A stretch of DNA of 64,000 bases. It comes from a virus. The DNA is taken from positions 1 through 64,000 of IMG/VR virus record IMGVR_UViG_3300017730_000002, one strand, 5' to 3'. The notes below the pieces were generated by a model. The model saw only the letters and a program-made list of their open reading frames with translations. It was not told the DNA's origin and did not search any database. Numbering within the stretch: the first letter of the stretch is position 1; every line of letters starts with the position of its first letter. Positions 26,204-35,360 of the stretch are shown in pieces. A program made the translations under genes and the position numbers.

Positions 26204-28966
26204 CTATTTTTTTTTATCATCCTTTGATGATTTAACATCATACTTATTTTTATTTTCTTTGGCAATTTGCAACTGTTTATCTGCTATTTGTGTCTGAGCA
26301 TTAATTCTTTTTTGCTCAATATCCATTTTCTGCTGATGTTTCAACATATCATTGCTTTGCTTTTGTCTTTGTATTTGAGTCTGCTGTTGATATTGATCTG
26401 TTTTTCTAATGTCTTCCATTGCATCTTGATAATCTGACTGCATGTTTTTATCAAGATCTGCCATAGATCCATAACCAGCTGCTCTAATTTCAGCAATAAG
26501 AATATCTTTACGATCTCTTTTTTCAGCTTCTGCAACTTTAAAATCTCTTTCAGCTTGTTTTTCTTGTTGTTCAGCTTGAATTTGTTGTTCTTGCATTTGC
26601 TGTTGCTGTTGCATCTCTTGTTGTTTCTGTTGCTGCTGTTTTTGTTCAGAATCTTTCATAGCTGCATTTAACTCTGCAATAGAATCAGATTGTACAATTT
26701 TACCAAGATCATAGATACTAGCACCTGTAGTATTATTTTGAGTTGCCATTTGCTTTAGCTGTTCTAAGACAGCTCTATGATTAGCTGTTGTTGATGCAAA
26801 TATATTAAGATCTCTCATCAACATATCAGTACCATTAATTTCAAAGTTAACCTTTTCATCTGCAGAAGTTATATAAGTTAATCTTGCAGACGGTTTAGTA
26901 GAGTTATAGAACTGAGCTAAATCAGTTCTCATTTGATGAACTCTAGGCATTAGATAATCGCAATGTTGAATAAAGTATGTTTCTGTTTGAGCATAAGATG
27001 CATTAGCAGCTTGTTCAACACCAGTTGCTGTCATCTGAGAAATTTGCTGACCCATTCTTTGTGGGTTAACTCCAATTACTTCATAAGCCTGTTGTTTAAA
27101 ATGGTTAGATAATTGAATTCTAGACATAAGTCTATTAGTCTGATCTAAATCAAGTTTCTGAAAGTGTTGAAAGTTTAATGCATTTTCTGTGTTTGTAATA
27201 GAAGTATCTAAGGGCAACATCTGAAAATCTTTCATAGCAACATATGCTTTAGCTAAATTACCTTTACCCCAATCTTCTCCTAGTGAATGTTTAGGTAATG
27301 TATTTTGATCTAGCATAATTATGGTACCCAGTTCATCTACTAAAATATCTGCTATTTGATTATTGACAATATTGTAACCTATTTGAAAAGGTTTCATTAA
27401 ATCTATAAGAGCTGTAGATTTTGTATTCCTATCAGAGAACACGGCTCCCTCAACAGGTAGTTTACAACCATAAAGATTATTGTCACCTTTAAATTGAAAC
27501 TTTATAGGGCCAGGTTTTTTCTTATCTATTCCTATGTAAATAGGAGTCATACCTGATGGATTATTCATACCCCAATAACTAGGAATATTAGGACCAATCT
27601 TGATTCCTCCCCAAACTTCGTTTATCCAAATCCATTCAATATGTTCTCCAAATATTAAATTATCTTTTGATTTGTTTTTAAATAAACGAGTATCATAAAT
27701 AGGTTTATCTGTAATTTTATAATCCTCTGTTATAATTTCATTTGTTACCTCACCTTGTTCAGAAATTTTTGTAAGGTGACCTAATTTTCTTTGAGACTTC
27801 CAATATGTAGTTGTTACTCTAACTAAATATGCATTACCCTCTGTTTTATAATCTTCACTCTGTGCTAATATTTGATTTACTACATCCTCACCTTGTGTAA
27901 TACCTTCACCGCCCATAAAGCTTGTATATTGACGCATAGCTAAAGATGGTCTTTGAGTATTCCACTCATGGGACTGAGTAGCATCATAAAAAGAACCATC
28001 ATTTTGATAACCACCTATAGTATACCCAGCAGCTCTTACTGGATATATTGCCTCAAGAGATTCTAATTGTTCTTCAGACATTAAGTATCCGTATTTATCA
28101 ATTGCATCTGAAACAGTAATCATATCTGTCTTACCAATCCAATTGGAATCTGAAATATATCTTGAATCAGGAGACTTATGGTAAAATGTAAGCAATGGAT
28201 TCCACAACTCTACTTCATAATCATCCTCCATCATTCTCATATGCCAAAACTCTCTATCGGTAATAAGCATATCTCTAAAAGCTCTTTCCTCTAATTCATC
28301 TAAATGAAATCTTTGCTCATCTACTTTATGCTGATGAGAAGCCCATTCTTCCATCATAGATCTGTAACTTTTTTTGAAGAACATTTCTATTTCTGGTAAT
28401 GATTTTAAATTATCTGGAGATAACTGTTGTTGTGCTTCTTCAGAATTAGGATCTAAACCTTGCTCTAAAAGAGCAGCTGTTATTTTAGTTTGAGCTTGTC
28501 CAAGAAGTGTTTCTTCAACCATTGCTCTTTTTTGCTCAAGCATTTCATTATAAGAAAATTCATCAACAGCTCTATATGTTAATTTGGTTGATCTTTTAGC
28601 AAATTCTGCAACAAGAACATTAACTACGTTTGGTATAATAGGATAAAACTTTAACTCTAGCGCAGAACCTTCATCTTGATTTTCGGTTAACATGCTTACA
28701 ATATCCCTAGATTCATTGTCTTCTTCTACTATATAATCAGTTCTGTCAATATGACCTTTAGCTAACTTATAATTTTTAGAAAGTCTTCTTGCACTTCTTT
28801 GCAACTGTTTGATACCATTCCACTCTAACCAATCAATATTCCAAGCAGCCCATTCATCATCCTTTTTCTTTTTTGATAAAAATTGTAAAGGTTGTGTTAC
28901 AGAACCTATTCTATTCTGCTCAACCTTTGCGCCTTTTTTTATCTGAAGTGCATTGTATACTTGCAT
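26204..28966 (-). CDS. portal protein
   Basis: This 920-residue protein lies 6 bp after TerL. The N-terminal and central regions match the long crAss-type portals (LKFYPIIPNVVNVLVAEFAK; REFWHMRMMEDDYEVELWNP). A central wing/stem follows, then LNFQHFQKLDLDQTNRLMSR and TATGVEQAANASYAQTETYF, typical of portals. The last 170 residues form a Gln/Lys-rich coiled coil (KQQEMQQQQQMQEQQIQAEQ) unusually long for a portal. Dodecameric DNA gate at one capsid vertex is family knowledge. Confidence comes from order, length and these segments. Confidence 0.75.
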   Translation of the reverse strand: MQVYNALQIKKGAKVEQNRIGSVTQPLQFLSKKKKDDEWAAWNIDWLEWNGIKQLQRSARRLSKNYKLAKGHIDRTDYIVEEDNESRDIVSMLTENQDEGSALELKFYPIIPNVVNVLVAEFAKRSTKLTYRAVDEFSYNEMLEQKRAMVEETLLGQAQTKITAALLEQGLDPNSEEAQQQLSPDNLKSLPEIEMFFKKSYRSMMEEWASHQHKVDEQRFHLDELEERAFRDMLITDREFWHMRMMEDDYEVELWNPLLTFYHKSPDSRYISDSNWIGKTDMITVSDAIDKYGYLMSEEQLESLEAIYPVRAAGYTIGGYQNDGSFYDATQSHEWNTQRPSLAMRQYTSFMGGEGITQGEDVVNQILAQSEDYKTEGNAYLVRVTTTYWKSQRKLGHLTKISEQGEVTNEIITEDYKITDKPIYDTRLFKNKSKDNLIFGEHIEWIWINEVWGGIKIGPNIPSYWGMNNPSGMTPIYIGIDKKKPGPIKFQFKGDNNLYGCKLPVEGAVFSDRNTKSTALIDLMKPFQIGYNIVNNQIADILVDELGTIIMLDQNTLPKHSLGEDWGKGNLAKAYVAMKDFQMLPLDTSITNTENALNFQHFQKLDLDQTNRLMSRIQLSNHFKQQAYEVIGVNPQRMGQQISQMTATGVEQAANASYAQTETYFIQHCDYLMPRVHQMRTDLAQFYNSTKPSARLTYITSADEKVNFEINGTDMLMRDLNIFASTTANHRAVLEQLKQMATQNNTTGASIYDLGKIVQSDSIAELNAAMKDSEQKQQQQKQQEMQQQQQMQEQQIQAEQQEKQAERDFKVAEAEKRDRKDILIAEIRAAGYGSMADLDKNMQSDYQDAMEDIRKTDQYQQQTQIQRQKQSNDMLKHQQKMDIEQKRINAQTQIADKQLQIAKENKNKYDVKSSKDDKKK

Positions 28967-28971
28967 AGTTA

Positions 28972-31188
28972 TTATTTAATGTTTTTAAAGGCAGATCTTT
29001 TTCGACCATTGCTTTTTAATCTTTTGTTTTTCCTACCCATATGAGTAAACGGACTACTATTTAATTTAAACAAATTTTCTGACTTTTGCAACTTTTTAGC
29101 AGCGTCATCTCTTATGATTTGTTTAGTATAACCTCTATTAGATTCTTGTATTCTCATAAAAGACACAAGTGCTACAAATGATACTAATCTATCCACGTTA
29201 ACTCCATCTGCATATTCTTGCATTTCTTTTATAAGCATTGGATCAGGAATTCTTTCTATTCCATAAGTTGTTCTAACAACAGTTCCATCCTCTTTTGTTT
29301 CTTGATCAAGTTCTTCCCTTACAAACTCTATCCCATAACTAAGAAGGTGTGATTTGAATAAAGTACCTGTATTTTTCCAACCATATTCTTGAAATACATT
29401 TTTGTTAGCACCTAAATCTTTTAAAAACATTATCTGACTTTTAGGAACTAGATACTTTTGTTTCTTTCTACTTATCATATAGTTAATAAATAAAGAAATG
29501 TTATTCTCTATAACAGTCCATGCATTATACCATTCTATTATAAGTTCTAGTCTTTGATGAGTTTGTTTTATATCATCAAACCTTCCGCACCATGCAGCTA
29601 CAATTTTACTTTGTTCAATATAAGTTTCTGTTTCAGTACCTGTTACTTTAGTAACCTCTATAGAATTTTTTATTACATATATAGAACATAGTGAATCAGA
29701 TGTAGTAGTCTTACCTTCAGCCACAGGGTCAATAGACGCATAATAAGTTCCAAAATCAGGCTTTTCCTTATTAGGTCTTTCCCATACTACAAGACAGCCT
29801 GTTTTATCTTCGGTCTTTTTGTTTACTGGAAACTCACGTATAGGTTGCTTATTGCTTTTTGTAACAGTTGGTTTACCATTAGCATCTGTTGTTATATCTA
29901 GAAACTCATAGGCATATTCTTTTTCCTCTATTCTTCTAGCTTGTGCAGAAAGAAGGTGTGTAGGAAAAACAGAAACAGATCTATTATCAAATGCTTCTTT
30001 TATATTTCTAGGATGCTGAGATATTCTCAATTGATAATCTTCTGGAGCTAGTTCTCTTTTCCAATCATCAAATTGTTTTTGTAAAGCTACAGTAGCTTCT
30101 TCTACTTTAGAGTTGCCATATTCATCTATGTGTGGAGGCATTGACCATTGCTCAGGAATAAATAAACCTGACATACCTTCAGTACCTTTATGATCTATCA
30201 AATTAGTTTCTACAGAATAAACATCTTTAGAAGTTGGATTAAGAATCATATCCTTGAGTGGATTGCATTGTGACAGGTCACCCACAGATCCTGCTGCTAT
30301 AAATAATCCTGTAGTAGTTAGTCCTGATCTCATTGCTGGTCTCATATACTCGTATGTCTTATCCATCTTAGGCGCAATCCCAGCTTCCTCATGAAAGAAG
30401 TATTTTACTGGACCCCCTACACCATTTGTTGGATCTTTTTCAAATGACATACCTTGTATAGTTCCTTTAAGACCTACTTCAGTTTTTCTGTTACCTTTCC
30501 TAACCTCAATCTTCTGCTGCCACATCATTACCTTACTAGGGTTCATTGGTCTGTACCATGCAGTATGTTCATTTAAGAATGCTGCATACTCATCTAAGAA
30601 CTTCCAGGATCCTTTCTCATTAATGTAATCTTTAAGACTAGCACCTATCTTTAGTGTTACCCCTGGCTCAAACCATTGCTGATTAATAAGCTTTGCCATA
30701 TGATAATAGGAAGATGCTATCTGACGTTTCTTTAGTATAGCAACATGTTTATAGTTTAGTTCTGCTAGCATCTCATATAATGCCATATGATATTGAGCAT
30801 CTCTAATATCAGCAAACCCAAACTTTTGTATTTCTTTATTGAATATAGGTAAGAAGTTTAACCACATGTAGTAGTCTCTTGCTATATACCAAACTTTATC
30901 TTTTGATTTAAATATTACTCCTTTCCTGCACTTCTTTTTTTCTCCTTCCCAATAATTAATAAAATCTCTTGATTTAAATGGAGCTGCACAATAGAATCCT
31001 TGTGTGTTAAATTTAGTAGCTTCTGCATTAAATTCTTTAGACACTTTATCAAATGCATACTGACCTGGTTCCTTAAACAGATCTCTTACATAAGTAGCAA
31101 AGTCTTCTCTAGTATCAAAGTCTGTACTAGTCCATTTACCATTATCCCATGTAGGAATATCTTGATATATCTCTGTATCATTGGTCAT
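28972..31188 (-). CDS. terminase large subunit
   Basis: This 738-residue TerL carries an ATPase domain with a deviant P-loop KKRQIASSYYHM (about residues 153-164) and a Walker B-like strand VKYFFHEEAG (261-270), where His-Glu-Glu replaces Asp-Glu. A downstream coupling region GLFIAAGSVGD is present, and a C-terminal RNase H-fold nuclease starts at FGTYYASIDPVAEG (catalytic Asp487). It powers DNA packaging with the adjacent portal. The basic C-tail (KNKRLKSNGRKRSAFKNIK) is notable. It overlaps the upstream 171-residue gene by 11 bp. Confidence 0.85.
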   Translation of the reverse strand: MTNDTEIYQDIPTWDNGKWTSTDFDTREDFATYVRDLFKEPGQYAFDKVSKEFNAEATKFNTQGFYCAAPFKSRDFINYWEGEKKKCRKGVIFKSKDKVWYIARDYYMWLNFLPIFNKEIQKFGFADIRDAQYHMALYEMLAELNYKHVAILKKRQIASSYYHMAKLINQQWFEPGVTLKIGASLKDYINEKGSWKFLDEYAAFLNEHTAWYRPMNPSKVMMWQQKIEVRKGNRKTEVGLKGTIQGMSFEKDPTNGVGGPVKYFFHEEAGIAPKMDKTYEYMRPAMRSGLTTTGLFIAAGSVGDLSQCNPLKDMILNPTSKDVYSVETNLIDHKGTEGMSGLFIPEQWSMPPHIDEYGNSKVEEATVALQKQFDDWKRELAPEDYQLRISQHPRNIKEAFDNRSVSVFPTHLLSAQARRIEEKEYAYEFLDITTDANGKPTVTKSNKQPIREFPVNKKTEDKTGCLVVWERPNKEKPDFGTYYASIDPVAEGKTTTSDSLCSIYVIKNSIEVTKVTGTETETYIEQSKIVAAWCGRFDDIKQTHQRLELIIEWYNAWTVIENNISLFINYMISRKKQKYLVPKSQIMFLKDLGANKNVFQEYGWKNTGTLFKSHLLSYGIEFVREELDQETKEDGTVVRTTYGIERIPDPMLIKEMQEYADGVNVDRLVSFVALVSFMRIQESNRGYTKQIIRDDAAKKLQKSENLFKLNSSPFTHMGRKNKRLKSNGRKRSAFKNIK

Positions 31189-31693
31189 ATCCCAGCCCTA
31201 TTCCACCTCGTACATTACTTTGTTGTTCTTCTTGAAGATCTTTATAAGCTCCTTTAAATGATTCTCTAATTTGTTGATATTTAGCCGCTGCATTTACTAA
31301 GGAATTAATATTACCATCTCTACCATGTTCAATCGGTGTAGTCTGCATATATCTGCCTAATCTATCTAGCATAGCTGCAATACCCTTGTATGCTCTGGAT
31401 GTTGGAGTCTGATACATTTTTTCACAAAACTTAAGTGCTGCCCATATATCGTCATCTTCTGTAGAAAATTCACCTTCTACTTCTTTCATTATAACTTCTT
31501 CTTTTTCATGCTCAGGAGTATGGAAGAAAGGATTCATATCGGGATTAGGACAAGTCATATAAAATAGGTACTGGTAAATCTTTAGATAATCCTCTGGATA
31601 ATTATCCATTACATCTTTAAGTGACTTTAATGTGTAACAATGTTCTGTTGGAACTACTTTGCCGTTTTGTATATCAAATAGTTTTGCAATCAT
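31178..31693 (-). CDS. conserved packaging-operon protein, unknown
   Basis: 171 residues, acidic, helical. It contains YLFYMTCPNPDMNPFFHTPE and a Gln-rich C-terminus (QIRESFKGAYKDLQEEQQSN). It overlaps TerL and the nuclease gene on either side, so it is tightly co-expressed with packaging functions. A small-terminase role is possible from position but there is no recognisable HTH. Function unassigned. Confidence 0.5.
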   Translation of the reverse strand: MIAKLFDIQNGKVVPTEHCYTLKSLKDVMDNYPEDYLKIYQYLFYMTCPNPDMNPFFHTPEHEKEEVIMKEVEGEFSTEDDDIWAALKFCEKMYQTPTSRAYKGIAAMLDRLGRYMQTTPIEHGRDGNINSLVNAAAKYQQIRESFKGAYKDLQEEQQSNVRGGIGLGYDQ

Positions 31694-32526
31694 TTCTTTT
31701 TTAATTTTTTTCTATTATCATGCAGATAATGTATTAATGATATTACTTCATCTTTTAGATAAGGAACTGGAATTTGAACTAAATCTTTTAATACAGGATC
31801 ACCATCTGGTGTATACTTTGTAATAGGATATCCATGTTCATCTTTACCTTCTTCTTTAAATTGAACGTGATGAATATACATTGGTCCAGGCCTTAACTTA
31901 GGATTATGCTTTATTATAATATACATATAAATACTCAGTTGTAAAGCATAATGATTAAAGTTACAATCATCCAAATGACTAACTGGAAATAACATTTTCT
32001 GAGAAACACCTTCCCAATCTACATAAGATTGCATTTTAATTTCCTTGTTAGTCTTATAATCTATAATTGATACTTTACCCTCAACTACTTCTACTAAATC
32101 TGACTGACCGCATATACCTGCAGATTTTAAATAAACCATGTGTTCTGGATATACTCCTGGTTCTAACTTTTGATTTGGTGAAATTTTAACACCGTTGGCT
32201 TTTAGTATTGGGCTAAAAATAGGTACAGTAACCCCACTTCTTTCTATTGAAGCTAAAGAGCATAAATCATCTTCTCTTTGATTATGGTAAAATGTTCCAA
32301 GAGCCATAGCTCTTTCAGATTCTTTTTTCCAAACTTCTTGAATTTTTTTTGGTGTCATTCCATACCACTTAGAGCTTTTTCTTTTAGAAACTTTCTGTGC
32401 TATCTTCTTAGCATCAAAAGGTTCTTTAAAGTGAGAGGTTAATGTTGTTACACTTATCCAATCAATTAAATCATCTTGATTAGATGATTTATAACTATGA
32501 TCTTTTTCTGTAAATATTATACTCAT
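31690..32526 (-). CDS. PD-(D/E)XK nuclease of the RecB/Cas4-like type
   Basis: This 278-residue protein shows GTFYHNQRED (His81, Glu85), the H-x3-E helix of RecB-family nucleases. GICGQSDLVEV (Asp143) and SIIDYKTNK (Asp156, Lys158) form the catalytic D...D-x-K core, and YALQLSIYMYII supplies the Q-x3-Y motif. It sits in the packaging operon between the Zn-ribbon and TerL-associated genes. A role in resolving or trimming concatemeric DNA is plausible. The nuclease fold is well supported, the substrate is not. Confidence 0.8.
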   Translation of the reverse strand: MSIIFTEKDHSYKSSNQDDLIDWISVTTLTSHFKEPFDAKKIAQKVSKRKSSKWYGMTPKKIQEVWKKESERAMALGTFYHNQREDDLCSLASIERSGVTVPIFSPILKANGVKISPNQKLEPGVYPEHMVYLKSAGICGQSDLVEVVEGKVSIIDYKTNKEIKMQSYVDWEGVSQKMLFPVSHLDDCNFNHYALQLSIYMYIIIKHNPKLRPGPMYIHHVQFKEEGKDEHGYPITKYTPDGDPVLKDLVQIPVPYLKDEVISLIHYLHDNRKKLKKK

Positions 32527-32819
32527 AATTCTCCCAATTTATCTTCTTCACTTTCTGACATCAAAGCTGGCCACTCTCCTATTGGACATTCTGCAGATAA
32601 AGCTCTTGTTTTAAAAGCTAATGAACAACCACAATTGCCACAACAAGGTTGTGTTCCTGAAACCTCACATTTAGAACCTATTGAATCAAATTCAATACAG
32701 TCTTTACATAAAAGCATTCTTTTTGCAGAAACGTCTTCTACAAACTTATCTCTAATAACTGAATTCTTTATTCCCTCATAGATTTGTTTTCTATTTTTCC
32801 AAATCTTTTTTAGATTCAT
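32523..32819 (-). CDS. Zn-ribbon protein of the packaging operon
   Basis: 98 residues. It has a basic helical N-terminus then four Cys groups: LLCKDCIEFDS, SKCEVS, QPCCGNCGCSL and AECPIGEW. This gives two CxxC knuckles plus extra Cys. The C-terminal CPIGEWP end is common in small phage Zn-ribbon proteins. It overlaps the nuclease downstream and the IHF-like gene upstream. Zn-ribbon genes next to IHF are a crAss-like hallmark (knowledge). Exact role unknown. Confidence 0.65.
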   Translation of the reverse strand: MNLKKIWKNRKQIYEGIKNSVIRDKFVEDVSAKRMLLCKDCIEFDSIGSKCEVSGTQPCCGNCGCSLAFKTRALSAECPIGEWPALMSESEEDKLGEL

Positions 32820-33174
32820 CTTTTAATTTTTTAAATTCTTCTTTTCTTTTCTTTTCAGAATCAATCTGTTTACTTATACATTGAAGAAATTCTATTTTTT
32901 CTTCTAGCTTTTTTAAATTATAATAAGCTGTATATGTAGATGTGTCGTGATTCTTTAGATATTTTTTAAATCTAGGAATAGCATTTTTTATTGCATTTTC
33001 TCTAGCTGTAAATAGACCAAGGCCTGTTATATTTATTCTTGGGTGATGTAACTCACTTAACAAGGTTCTAACGTTTTTATAGTAAAAATCAATTAAACTT
33101 TCTACAAGATCTTTTGACAGATCATTTTCCTCAGATATTTCTTGATATAGATGTCTAGCTTTTTTAGGTTTCAT
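32791..33174 (-). CDS. IHF/HU-like DNA-binding protein
   Basis: 127 residues with the HU/IHF body: a helical N-terminus (EISEENDLSKDLVESLIDFY), the strand-turn NITGLGLFTARENAIKNAIP that corresponds to the turn before the beta-arm, and a C-terminal helix ending in Lys-rich coiled coil. crAss-like phages encode a divergent IHF subunit beside terminase, which matches this location. Likely bends DNA for packaging or late transcription (inference). Confidence 0.7.
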   Translation of the reverse strand: MKPKKARHLYQEISEENDLSKDLVESLIDFYYKNVRTLLSELHHPRINITGLGLFTARENAIKNAIPRFKKYLKNHDTSTYTAYYNLKKLEEKIEFLQCISKQIDSEKKRKEEFKKLKDESKKDLEK

Positions 33175-33530
33175 TTAGCAAGAAAGTTATAATCTAAAAA
33201 TATAGATCCTACAGTCTCAATATTTAAACTAGGACTAATCCGAATAAGTTTTTTATTTTTAACATCTCTTTCTACAATTTTAAATTTTATACATTTATTA
33301 ATGCAGTTTCTAACTGTTTGCTGAGACTTAAATATTTTTTGTTCATCAGCTGCATCATAACAAAAATGAGAAATTTCTAAGGGTCCTGTTGAACTAAGCA
33401 AAGTTAAACACTCAAGATCAGAATCACTCACCGTTATTTTATTAAGATAACAGTGAGTAATTAATTGAAACTTAATAACATCTTTTGTAGACATTATTAC
33501 TTTTTTCTGAACTCGTTTAACAATAGCCAT
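33171..33530 (-). CDS. probable winged-helix DNA-binding protein
   Basis: 119 residues with a three-helix pattern and turn (LECLTLLSSTGPLEISHFCY, QQTVRNCINKCIKFKIVERD) and a short beta wing (KNKKLIRISPSLN). This resembles wHTH regulators found in the crAss-like packaging operon. It overlaps genes both up- and downstream by one to four bases. A regulator of late transcription or a small-terminase-like protein is possible. Confidence 0.5.
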   Translation of the reverse strand: MAIVKRVQKKVIMSTKDVIKFQLITHCYLNKITVSDSDLECLTLLSSTGPLEISHFCYDAADEQKIFKSQQTVRNCINKCIKFKIVERDVKNKKLIRISPSLNIETVGSIFLDYNFLAK

Positions 33531-33793
33531 TATACGCTTTGTTTTTTCAGACTTCTCTTTTTTGGTTTAACCTCTGGTGGCATTGGTGCTCCGTCATCTT
33601 CAGGCGGTGCCATCATTTGAGCATATGCCATTTGAATCTGAGTTCTTTTAAGTCTCATCTCATCAATTTCCGATAACATTTTTTCATAGTCAAGTTGAGC
33701 TTCTAAATAAGGCATTGATTCTTTGTAGAACTGAAGCATTTCTTCTTTTTTTACTTTTAATTCTTCTGGTGATAGATTTTCTGGATTTTCCAT
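33530..33793 (-). CDS. small coiled-coil protein at the head of the packaging operon
   Basis: 87 residues, mainly one long acidic-basic helix (ESMPYLEAQLDYEKMLSEID, MRLKRTQIQMAYAQMM) followed by a Pro-rich basic tail (PPEVKPKKRSLKKQSV). It is the first gene after a terminator and a TATATTTG promoter box. No family recognised. Confidence 0.5.
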   Translation of the reverse strand: MENPENLSPEELKVKKEEMLQFYKESMPYLEAQLDYEKMLSEIDEMRLKRTQIQMAYAQMMAPPEDDGAPMPPEVKPKKRSLKKQSV

Positions 33794-33811
33794 TGGTTTA
33801 AATTTTTATTT

Positions 33812-33822
33812 ACTCAAATATA
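33812..33822 (-). promoter_or_regulatory. promoter -7 box TATATTTG upstream of the packaging operon
   Basis: Minus strand reads TTTATTTGTATATTTGAG just after a terminator and about 20 bp before the operon's first ATG. TATATTTG matches the Bacteroidota TAnnTTTG -7 element. No clear TTG at the usual -33 distance. Confidence 0.4.
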
Positions 33823-33852
33823 CAAATAAAGTTTAAACTTCTGTGGTTTAAA

Positions 33853-33881
33853 TAAAAAAACCTGAGTTATTAAACCCAGGT
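33853..33881 (-). terminator. intrinsic terminator after the amidase gene
   Basis: Minus-strand stem CCTGGG-tttaataa-CTCAGG followed by TTTTTTT. It separates the lysis cassette from the packaging operon. Confidence 0.8.
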
Positions 33882-33909
33882 TCTCTTTATTTAACTTACC
33901 TATGAAAAG

Positions 33910-34608
33910 TTAAATCTTACCCTCAGCCTCTATTTGTTGAATCATTTGAAAGTGAACTTTTGCTATTCTATCTCTACCTTCTTCAGATAAAAGATACTTG
34001 TGACAATTATCTGAGTTGGTCATAAAGAAGTTTTCAGAAAGTATTGCAGGCATAGAGGTATTAATAAGAACATAAAAATTAGATTCTTGATCTACATCTC
34101 CATCTCTGTATGTATCAGATCTCATATACTCACCTTTAAACTCTCTAGCTGCCTTTTCAAAAAGAACTGTTGCTATATCATCTGATTTAGTTTGCCCTTG
34201 AGAAGTGTATACACACCATCCATTTGCTGACTCGTCAGTATATCCATTAGCATGTACACTTACATATATACATCGTTTTTGAGAAGACTTGGCTAATCTA
34301 TTAGCAGTATCTACTCTTTCTGTTAAACTAACATCTTTTGGAGTATCTACCAGGTTAATGGCATCTATACCATTAGCCTCACATTTTTTCATTAATCTAT
34401 CTACTATAGCTCTATTAAATTCGCCTTCAAATAATTGTGTGCCATCTGGCCATACTGGAGATCTTTTACCAGGAGTTTGATAAACATCATCTATCATACC
34501 TCCATGACCATTATCAAGTATCCAAAGATATTTAGATTCAGTTTCATGTGGTGTAATAGACATATCAAATTCTGTCTTACAATGAGGGCATGTTATAATT
34601 TTTTCCAT
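33910..34608 (-). CDS. N-acetylmuramoyl-L-alanine amidase (Amidase_3), endolysin
   Basis: 232 residues. The Amidase_3 zinc and catalytic residues are visible: ILDNGHGG (His35), LFEGEFN (Glu61), YVSVHANG (His119) and ILSENFFMTN (Glu192). The N-terminus has a CPHC pair (ITCPHCKTEFD), half of a zinc knuckle, ahead of the catalytic domain. No signal peptide, so release probably needs the holin-like protein upstream. It cleaves the bond between muramic acid and the peptide stem. Last gene of the lysis cassette, closed by a terminator. Confidence 0.85.
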   Translation of the reverse strand: MEKIITCPHCKTEFDMSITPHETESKYLWILDNGHGGMIDDVYQTPGKRSPVWPDGTQLFEGEFNRAIVDRLMKKCEANGIDAINLVDTPKDVSLTERVDTANRLAKSSQKRCIYVSVHANGYTDESANGWCVYTSQGQTKSDDIATVLFEKAAREFKGEYMRSDTYRDGDVDQESNFYVLINTSMPAILSENFFMTNSDNCHKYLLSEEGRDRIAKVHFQMIQQIEAEGKI

Positions 34609-34654
34609 AGATATCTTATTACTGCGGGTATTGCATATATTAAAAAGAAAGTCA

Positions 34655-34667
34655 AATATACTAAAAT
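34655..34667 (-). promoter_or_regulatory. TTTTAGTATATTTG box upstream of the amidase
   Basis: In the 75-bp gap before the amidase the minus strand reads TTTTAGTATATTTGAC. It matches the TATATTTG -7 box seen elsewhere, but no TTG sits at the expected upstream spacing. Possible internal promoter for endolysin. Confidence 0.35.
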
Positions 34668-34683
34668 TGCACTTACCCCATTA

Positions 34684-34917
34684 TTATTTCTTATTTCTTA
34701 TTCTAGTTAATTTATCTATAGATGTTAACCCTAGTGCGCCAAATGCAAATAAAGCTACAGCGTCTACAAGGTATTCTGCTGGTCTTATATCTCCATGAGT
34801 AAAGGTATTAGCCACTAGTGATACTACAAGTGCTAAAACGCAAAGTAAACCACCTAATCTTTTAGAAGAGTAAACTCCTGTTTCATCACTTAATAATTCT
34901 TTAAAAAATTTTTTCAT
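34684..34917 (-). CDS. holin-like small membrane protein
   Basis: 77 residues from ATG at 34917, chosen because it forms an ATGA overlap with the stop of the upstream gene. It has a basic N-terminus (MKKFFKELLSDETGVYSSKR), then two hydrophobic segments (LGGLLCVLALVVSLVANTF and LVDAVALFAFGALGLTSI) and a basic tail (RIRNKK). Two membrane spans with charged ends, placed between spanin-like and amidase genes, fit a class II holin. Confidence 0.65.
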   Translation of the reverse strand: MKKFFKELLSDETGVYSSKRLGGLLCVLALVVSLVANTFTHGDIRPAEYLVDAVALFAFGALGLTSIDKLTRIRNKK

Positions 34918-35360
34918 AGTAATCTTTTTTTTAAAAATAAAAACAATCTGTAAACCCCGTAGAGTAATACAGCTACCATTAGCCAATTAAATATTCTTTT
35001 CCAAAGTGGAGTTTTTTCGTAGTATTTAACTGGTATTTTCCTTTCAACTATTTTTTCAACAGTTACAGTATCACACTCACCTTTTATATACACAGTTTTT
35101 TTAATAGTATCGTGAAATATCTTTATAGTAAGTCTTTCTTTTTGTAGAACTAAAGTATCTCTAGTTATTTGTGTAAAGAAATGCTGATTAATAATTGTAT
35201 CATGTACTACTTTAGGTACTTCTACTTTAACTGTATCATGTATAGTTAAAGTATCTGTAGTAAGTAAATGAGGGTATTTATCTATTAGCCTAGTAAATCT
35301 TCGTTGAGGAGTACAGGCAAATAAACCTAATATTACTAATACAAAAAGGGTTCTTATCAT
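34914..35360 (-). CDS. u-spanin-like lipoprotein
   Basis: 148 residues. The N-terminus is a lipoprotein signal with lipobox ILGLFACTPQ (Cys16). The middle is beta-rich repeats of DT(V/L)xIHDTVK type (LTIHDTVKVEVPKVVHDTII). The C-terminus is one transmembrane helix followed by basic residues (WLMVAVLLYGVYRLFLFLKKR). A protein anchored in the outer membrane by lipid and in the inner membrane by a C-terminal helix is the definition of a unimolecular spanin. It lies between membrane and holin genes in the lysis cassette. Confidence 0.65.
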   Translation of the reverse strand: MIRTLFVLVILGLFACTPQRRFTRLIDKYPHLLTTDTLTIHDTVKVEVPKVVHDTIINQHFFTQITRDTLVLQKERLTIKIFHDTIKKTVYIKGECDTVTVEKIVERKIPVKYYEKTPLWKRIFNWLMVAVLLYGVYRLFLFLKKRLL

